18,300 nucleotides of DNA from CAYSZB01 sp964435475 (GTDB taxonomy: Bacteria > Chloroflexota > Anaerolineae > Anaerolineales > Anaerolineaceae). Positions 14,346 through 18,300 of the stretch are shown piece by piece; position 1 is the stretch's first letter; each line of letters opens with the position of its first letter. The stretch covers positions 1-18,300 of the forward strand of contig CAYSZB010000047.1 of assembly GCA_964435475.1 (NCBI GenBank), read 5' to 3'. The notes under the pieces were generated by a model, which saw only the letters and a list, made by a program, of their open reading frames with translations, was not told where the DNA came from and did no database searches. Made by a program: the position numbers and the translations under genes.

Positions 14346-14879
14346 TTATTCCGATATCTCCTTATTCACGATCCGGGTTAGAGCCTCTTCCCAGGGCTTA
14401 ATCGCCTGGTCCAAAACAGCCGGGGCTTTATCGGTGGCATGCTTGTTGGTGATGAATTCCAGGAACATGTGATACTCGGAACCATCATCAAAATGCAGGT
14501 TCAGTGACTTTTCGTAAGAGAACATCTTGCTGGGCCACACACCGCGCTCGATCAGCCGGCTCTGCGGCTCAAAGGCTGCCAGGCTGTCAAATGGGTAGAC
14601 ACTGTCTGTCACCTGTCCATTCTTGCCGATCTGCAGCATGATGATGCGCCGTTGTGCCTCATCGATCAAGAGTGCGATCGTAAGCGCCGGTGATTGGCTG
14701 ACTTGCGAGGCTGAGATGAATTTGGCAGTTGTTAATTCGGGGTAATGTTGAGCGATGAACTGGTTGAAGACGCCAATCTTCTTCTTTGCCCGTATGATGC
14801 CGAAGAGGTATGTGCCAAAAAACGCCAAAATGATAAGCGCCAATGCGATCAGAAATACATGAATAGGGTCCATAGCCAT
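14346..14879 (-). CDS. Single-pass membrane protein of unknown function
   Basis: This encodes 177 residues from the ATG at 14879, which has AAAGG eight bases upstream. Residues about 7-29 (HVFLIALALIILAFFGTYLF) are one membrane helix, followed by RAKKK, so the rest is probably cytoplasmic. Residues 35-175 form a mixed soluble domain (FNQFIAQHYPEL, ALLIDEAQRRIIML, LNLHFDDGSEYHMFLEF) that I do not recognise. The frame is open upstream to an ATG at 15044, which would add 55 residues, but no ribosome-binding site supports it and it would fill the intergenic region. An in-frame ATG at 14873 is another option. It is joined without a gap to the SGNH hydrolase gene downstream. Function unknown. Confidence 0.7.
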   Translation of the reverse strand: MAMDPIHVFLIALALIILAFFGTYLFGIIRAKKKIGVFNQFIAQHYPELTTAKFISASQVSQSPALTIALLIDEAQRRIIMLQIGKNGQVTDSVYPFDSLAAFEPQSRLIERGVWPSKMFSYEKSLNLHFDDGSEYHMFLEFITNKHATDKAPAVLDQAIKPWEEALTRIVNKEISE

Positions 14880-15055
14880 AATTATTGCCTTTGTAACTTG
14901 TTTACTACTCGACCAACCGGTAATTTTTTCGTGCAGTGATTCTACCTCAAACTGGAGCACATTTTTCGGGAATAAGCTGCTTCCCATCCGGCGCCCTGAC
15001 TCTCGCGGTTCAAATTGACGCATTGGGTCCAGATTAGTTGACATGTATTGAAGAG

Positions 15056-15061
15056 TATAAT
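15056..15061 (+). promoter_or_regulatory. Predicted -10 box of the cation transporter gene
   Basis: A perfect TATAAT stands 13 bp before the ATG at 15075, so the message would have a leader of about seven bases or be leaderless. The -35 is poor; TTGACA at 15038-15043 is only 12 bp away. The placement supports the ATG at 15075 over the upstream TTG at 15048. Confidence 0.45.
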
Positions 15062-15074
15062 AACCAAAGAAAAA

Positions 15075-16013
15075 ATGAATTCAAACCCGACTAACCCTAC
15101 AGGCACCGATACTCAGACTCGCATCCGGCAGAACAATTTTGTCGTTGCTCTAGGCCTGGTGGCAAATATCATCCTGGCGATCTTTAAGACCGGTATTGGT
15201 ATCCTGGGGCACAGCCCCGCCCTGCTGGCAGATGGCATCAACTCCACTTCCGACGTCGCCTATACCTTCGTGGTCGGCATTTTCGTGCGCCTGGCGCACA
15301 AACCAGCCGATGATGAACACCCCTACGGTCACTCTCAGTTGGAGAGCGTTGGTGCGCTGGTGGTCGGTGCTTTCGTTATCACCACCGCAGTGGGAATCTT
15401 CTGGAACTCGATTGACACCCTGTTTGACCTGATCAATGGCAATGGCAACTACCAGGGCAGCGCCCAGATCACCCTGTGGATCGCCCTGGGAACGATCCTG
15501 TTAAAAATTTTCTTATCGATCTATACCCGGCATGTAGGCCAAAAAACCAACAATGCCGCAGTTCAGGCGCTGGGCTACGACCACCGAAATGACATCTTTT
15601 CTGCTTCTGCTGCGGCACTTGGCATCTTTTTCAGCCAGCTTGGTTACCTATGGGTCGACCCACTGGCAGGTGCCATCGTTGCCCTGGTCATTCTGCGCAC
15701 CGGGATCGTCATATTACGCGATTCGAGCCTCGACCTGATGGATACAATCCCGGGAAAACTCCTGCGGGAGCAGGTGGAATCGCTCATCCGCACCATCAGC
15801 GAGGTCAAACAGATCGATAACATTCAAGCTCATCGGTTTGGTCAGTACCTGGTGATCAATTTGACCATTGGGTTGGATGGCAACATCAGCGTGTTTGAGG
15901 GTGACCGCATATCCTCCCTTGTGGAGAAAACTTTGCTGGAAAATATCGAGTTCCTGCAGAATGTCCATGTCCATTTTCACCCCGCCAGGAACAAGCCATC
16001 ACTGGAACTTTGA
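15075..16013 (+). CDS. Cation diffusion facilitator, manganese-type site
   Basis: This 312-residue metal efflux transporter of the CDF family exchanges protons for divalent cations across the membrane. Six helices are visible at about 22-44, 48-74, 92-112, 132-153, 172-190 and 196-214, with a cytoplasmic C-terminal domain (about 220-303) ending in HVHFHP (H298, H300, H302). The transport site residues aligned to E. coli YiiP are N56 and D60 in helix II (INSTSD) and D169 and D173 in helix V (DHRND). This Asn-Asp/Asp-Asp set is that of manganese exporters such as MntE rather than the zinc HxxxD set. The DDEHPYGH motif (79-86) is the usual family signature. The ATG at 15075 is chosen for the nearby -10 box. 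The gene ends 69 bp before the flavodoxin gene. Confidence 0.9.
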   Translation: MNSNPTNPTGTDTQTRIRQNNFVVALGLVANIILAIFKTGIGILGHSPALLADGINSTSDVAYTFVVGIFVRLAHKPADDEHPYGHSQLESVGALVVGAFVITTAVGIFWNSIDTLFDLINGNGNYQGSAQITLWIALGTILLKIFLSIYTRHVGQKTNNAAVQALGYDHRNDIFSASAAALGIFFSQLGYLWVDPLAGAIVALVILRTGIVILRDSSLDLMDTIPGKLLREQVESLIRTISEVKQIDNIQAHRFGQYLVINLTIGLDGNISVFEGDRISSLVEKTLLENIEFLQNVHVHFHPARNKPSLEL

Positions 16014-16032
16014 TCCGAAAGCTCTACAACAA

Positions 16033-16063
16033 TTGACTTTGAGACAGGTGGACAAGTTATAAT
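16033..16063 (+). promoter_or_regulatory. Predicted promoter of the flavodoxin-yqhD unit
   Basis: TTGACT (16033-16038) and a perfect TATAAT (16058-16063) are 19 bp apart, a little longer than optimal. The start would be near 16070, 13 bp before the ATG. It lies just after the transporter stop, so the next two genes can be transcribed on their own. Confidence 0.5.
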
Positions 16064-16082
16064 TTTGAAAAAGGAAAAACCA

Positions 16083-16583
16083 ATGCAAAAAATTCTGATC
16101 GCTTATGGAACCATGGCTGGTTCAACCAAAGAAGTTGCCGAGACGGTTGGCGAAGAGCTTAAGCACGCTGGGCTGGATGTTGATATCCTGCCTGTGGAAG
16201 GGGTAAAAAGCCTTTCCGGTTATGATGCAGTGGTTCTTGGTTCGGCTGTGAGGGCTTTTCACCTGCTACCCAAAACAACCCGTTTCCTGCGTAAGTTCAA
16301 AAAATCAATCCAGGAGATTCCCTTTGCCGCTTTCCTTGTATGCCTGGTGATGACAGAAGATACGCCTGAACGCCGTGCCACGGCAACCAAATTTGCCAGA
16401 CCCATGACCAAAGTTAAGCAACCCATGGCTTTGGGTTTGTTTGGTGGCGTGATGGACCCCAGTAAACTTACCGGCTATGCCTACGGAATGTTCAAGAACC
16501 ATAAACTGGAGGATAACCGAAGTTGGGAAAAGATCAAGGACTGGGCAAACGAACTGGTCACTTTACTTAAGAGTCAAGCTTAA
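16083..16583 (+). CDS. Flavodoxin-domain protein (HemG-like Flavodoxin_5 type)
   Basis: This 166-residue single-domain flavoprotein is predicted. The N-terminal beta strand KILIAYGTMAGSTKEVAE (3-20) is the FMN phosphate loop. YDAVVLGSAVRAFHLLPKTT (47-66) and a long polar loop match the menaquinone-dependent protoporphyrinogen oxidase-like (Flavodoxin_5) branch. It may carry electrons or reduce a quinone or porphyrin; the partner is unknown. The ATG at 16083 is preferred to the TTG at 16065, as AAGGA stands seven bases before it. It lies 20 bp before yqhD, in one likely operon, which suggests a shared redox role. Confidence 0.86.
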   Translation: MQKILIAYGTMAGSTKEVAETVGEELKHAGLDVDILPVEGVKSLSGYDAVVLGSAVRAFHLLPKTTRFLRKFKKSIQEIPFAAFLVCLVMTEDTPERRATATKFARPMTKVKQPMALGLFGGVMDPSKLTGYAYGMFKNHKLEDNRSWEKIKDWANELVTLLKSQA

Positions 16584-16603
16584 TAAAGAAAGGAATTCTA
16601 TTT

Positions 16604-17767
16604 ATGGATAACTTCATTTTTCGAAATCCCACCCGCATCATTTTCGGCAAAGGCAGCATTGCCAAGCTATCCAAATATGTCCCCAAAAAGGCGAAAGTCC
16701 TGGTGTTGTATGGCGGTGGCTCGATCAAGAACAATGGCGTCTATGACCAGGTCATGCAAGCCCTCAAAAAGCACGAGGTGCTTGAATTTGGCGGCATCGA
16801 AGCCAACCCCGATTACGACACCCTCGTAAAAGCCGTCAAACTGGTAAAAGAAGAAAAGATCGATTTTCTCCTGGCAGTTGGCGGCGGTTCGGTTATCGAT
16901 GGCACCAAGTTTATTTCCCTGGTTGCGGCCAACAAGGTCAAAGATCCCTGGGACATCCTGACCCACATTAACGACCTGAAGATCAAGAAAGCCATCCCCT
17001 TTGGCACGGTCCTTACCCTGCCGGCCACCGGCAGCGAGATGAATCCCAATTCGGTCATTTCAAGGCGTGCCACCCAGGAAAAAATGGCTTTTTCCCATCC
17101 CAAGGTTTATCCAAAATTCTCGGTGCTCGACCCTGAAACCACCTACAGCCTGCCCGCAAGCCAGGTTCGCAATGGCATCGTGGATGCTTTCGTGCATGTC
17201 ATGGAACAGTACATGACCTACCCGGTGGGTGCGATCGTGCAGGACCGCCAGGCTGAAGCCATCCTGCTCTCGCTGGTCGAGTTGGCTCCCAAAGCTCTAC
17301 AGGACCCGCCGGATTATGAAGGCCGCGCCAACTACATGTGGGCTGCCACCAATGCCTTGAACAAGCTGATCTGCCAGGGCGTCCCCCAGGACTGGACCAC
17401 TCACAACATCGGCCACGAACTGACTGCCTTTTACGGACTGGCACATGCCGAGACCCTGGCAGTTATTCTGCCCTATGTCTTATGGTACAAGCGCGAGCAA
17501 AAAGGTGAAAAACTGGTGCAGTATGGTAAACATGTCTGGAACGGCAAAGCCAACGGCCGCCGCGCCAGGATCAATGAAGCCATCGAAAAGACAGCAGCCT
17601 TCTTCCAGGGTCTTGGCATGCCCACCACACTGACCGCCTACGGCATCGACCCCGACGAAGCTGCCCTCAAGGTCAGCCAGCGCTTCGCCGAGCGTGGTAC
17701 CGTCTTGGGCGAGCACAATGACATTAAACCCGAGGATGTGGCCAACATTTTACGATTGAGCCGATAG
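16604..17767 (+). CDS. yqhD: NADPH-dependent aldehyde reductase / iron-type alcohol dehydrogenase, YqhD family
   Basis: This 387-residue group III alcohol dehydrogenase has the same length as E. coli YqhD. The metal ligands fall at the same positions as in that protein: D194 and H198 (GIVDAFVHVMEQY), H267 (DWTTHNIGHE) and H281 (GLAHAETLAV). The dinucleotide-binding parts GGGSI (37-41) and GGGSVIDGTKFI (93-104) are present, the former typical of NADPH use. YqhD-type enzymes reduce many aldehydes, including lipid-peroxidation products and butyraldehyde, to alcohols. AAAGGAA lies about eight bases before the ATG. It follows the flavodoxin gene at 20 bp and ends in a strong terminator. Physiological substrate is not known here. 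Confidence 0.93.
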   Translation: MDNFIFRNPTRIIFGKGSIAKLSKYVPKKAKVLVLYGGGSIKNNGVYDQVMQALKKHEVLEFGGIEANPDYDTLVKAVKLVKEEKIDFLLAVGGGSVIDGTKFISLVAANKVKDPWDILTHINDLKIKKAIPFGTVLTLPATGSEMNPNSVISRRATQEKMAFSHPKVYPKFSVLDPETTYSLPASQVRNGIVDAFVHVMEQYMTYPVGAIVQDRQAEAILLSLVELAPKALQDPPDYEGRANYMWAATNALNKLICQGVPQDWTTHNIGHELTAFYGLAHAETLAVILPYVLWYKREQKGEKLVQYGKHVWNGKANGRRARINEAIEKTAAFFQGLGMPTTLTAYGIDPDEAALKVSQRFAERGTVLGEHNDIKPEDVANILRLSR

Positions 17768-17786
17768 ATAATTCCCAGGATAATCA

Positions 17787-17825
17787 AGAGGCTGTCTCCT
17801 ATTTGGCGACAGCCTCTACTTTTTT
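17787..17825 (+). terminator. Intrinsic terminator of the flavodoxin-yqhD unit
   Basis: AGAGGCTGTC (17787-17796) pairs over 10 bp with GACAGCCTCT (17808-17817), and ACTTTTTT follows. It starts 19 bp after the yqhD stop and stands before the convergent ArsR gene end. Confidence 0.93.
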
Positions 17826-17858
17826 AATGATGGAAGTCAACCACCCTACCAGCTGTAT

Positions 17859-18209
17859 TTAGTCATCATTTGCTTTCGGTCCGCAATGCATATACCGCGG
17901 TTGGATGCGTCCCCTGTTAAAGAAAGTTGCCATGATGCCCTGCAATTGTTGCATGACCTGCGGGTTGACTGAGTAATAGATCCAGCGCGAATCTCCCACT
18001 GCACGTTCGGTCTCTATGATCCCCGCTTCGCGCAAAACCGAAAGGTGATGCGAAATCAGGTTGGGGGCCATTCCCAGGGACTTGCCGATCTCGCAGTTGC
18101 ACTGCACCCCACTGATGATCGATTCAAGCAGTAAAAGGCGTTTGGGTTCTCCCAACAGCTTGAACCACCTGGCCAATTTGTTAATCTCATCCTGATCAAA
18201 TTTTTCCAT
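17859..18209 (-). CDS. ArsR/SmtB-family transcriptional repressor
   Basis: This 116-residue small winged-helix repressor has the recognition helix MAPNLISHHLSVLREAGII (47-65) and wing RAVGDSRWIYYSV (69-81), which are typical of ArsR/SmtB proteins. A cysteine pair C37 and C39 (VQCNCEIG) sits in the alpha-3 region where ArsR and CadC-like sensors bind soft metals, and a third cysteine is C109 near the end. The pair CxC suggests a metal- or thiol-sensing role, though the full ligand set is not certain. GAGGAA precedes the ATG at 18209. A palindrome over the expected transcription start suggests self-repression. The regulated partner is not within the window; it may lie beyond the right edge. Confidence 0.9.
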   Translation of the reverse strand: MEKFDQDEINKLARWFKLLGEPKRLLLLESIISGVQCNCEIGKSLGMAPNLISHHLSVLREAGIIETERAVGDSRWIYYSVNPQVMQQLQGIMATFFNRGRIQPRYMHCGPKANDD

Positions 18210-18227
18210 TTCAAATTCCTCAGTAAC

Positions 18228-18262
18228 CAGTCAACATATTATGTGAACTGCTAATTATTATA
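18228..18262 (-). promoter_or_regulatory. Promoter and 23-bp palindromic operator of the ArsR-family gene
   Basis: On the minus strand TATAAT (18257-18262) is followed by an imperfect 23-bp dyad (18228-18250) of the form CAGTnnACATAnTATGTnnACTG. Only two positions per arm differ. The dyad begins at the expected transcription start, as in many ArsR-family autoregulated promoters. The -35 is weak (CTGGGA, 17 bp away). Confidence 0.7.
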
Positions 18263-18300
18263 CATACAAACATCATCACTCCCAGGTACGGCTCTCATTG

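Noticed and set aside
15007..15016. GGTTCAAAT resembling a tRNA T-loop
   Set aside because: No matching acceptor, anticodon or D-arm is found around it on either strand.
14880..15044. 55-residue N-terminal extension of the single-pass membrane protein
   Set aside because: The frame is open, but no ribosome-binding site precedes the ATG at 15044, while AAAGG precedes the ATG at 14879. Not fully excluded.

Overview
The window looks like a chromosomal stretch from a free-living bacterium of moderate GC content. The gene mix (a GyrI-like/WYL pair, a YqhD-type dehydrogenase, a DUF3795 protein, a soluble GAF-PAS kinase next to birA, an MsAcT-like SGNH hydrolase) is compatible with Chloroflexota, class Anaerolineae, but that is an inference from protein style. 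No marker gene or database search backs it. No tRNA, rRNA, CRISPR array, insertion sequence or phage gene is visible. Coding density is high and most genes have clear Shine-Dalgarno sites of the GGAGG type.

Layout. (1) 1-2269, minus strand: a tight four-gene run of a ClbS/DinB-like protein, an isoprenylcysteine methyltransferase-like membrane protein, a DUF4332-like protein and a cysteine-rich DUF3795 protein that runs off the left edge. (2) 2364-4956, plus: gyrA with a hairpin in its leader and a strong terminator. (3) 4965-6549: a GyrI-like ligand-binding protein divergent from a WYL-domain regulator, with inverted repeats in the shared 96-bp intergenic region. (4) 6563-11071, minus: a histidine kinase, birA and a very acidic C-terminally anchored membrane protein form an operon. 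A miniature transcription unit encoding a 21-residue peptide with a Cys-x-Cys-x-x-Cys end follows, then rsgA. (5) 11123-13704: an acetylornithine/4-aminobutyrate-type aminotransferase (minus), with a leader hairpin, divergent from trpS (plus). (6) 13719-14879, minus: an SGNH hydrolase and a one-TM protein. (7) 15075-17825, plus: a cation diffusion facilitator with a manganese-type Asn/Asp site, a flavodoxin-domain protein and a YqhD-like NADPH alcohol dehydrogenase. (8) 17859-18262, minus: an ArsR-family repressor with a 23-bp palindrome over its predicted start of transcription.

Most of the window is housekeeping: DNA supercoiling, ribosome assembly, tryptophan charging and biotin loading. 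The rest is small accessory units of redox, metal and regulatory genes. The most unusual element is the 7715-7902 unit. It has a good promoter, a strong ribosome-binding site, a 21-codon ORF with three cysteine codons, and a strong intrinsic terminator, all in about 190 bp upstream of rsgA. Its ribosome-binding site can pair with the cysteine-codon region, which suggests a leader-peptide or riboregulator rather than an ordinary gene. This is a hypothesis read from the sequence only.
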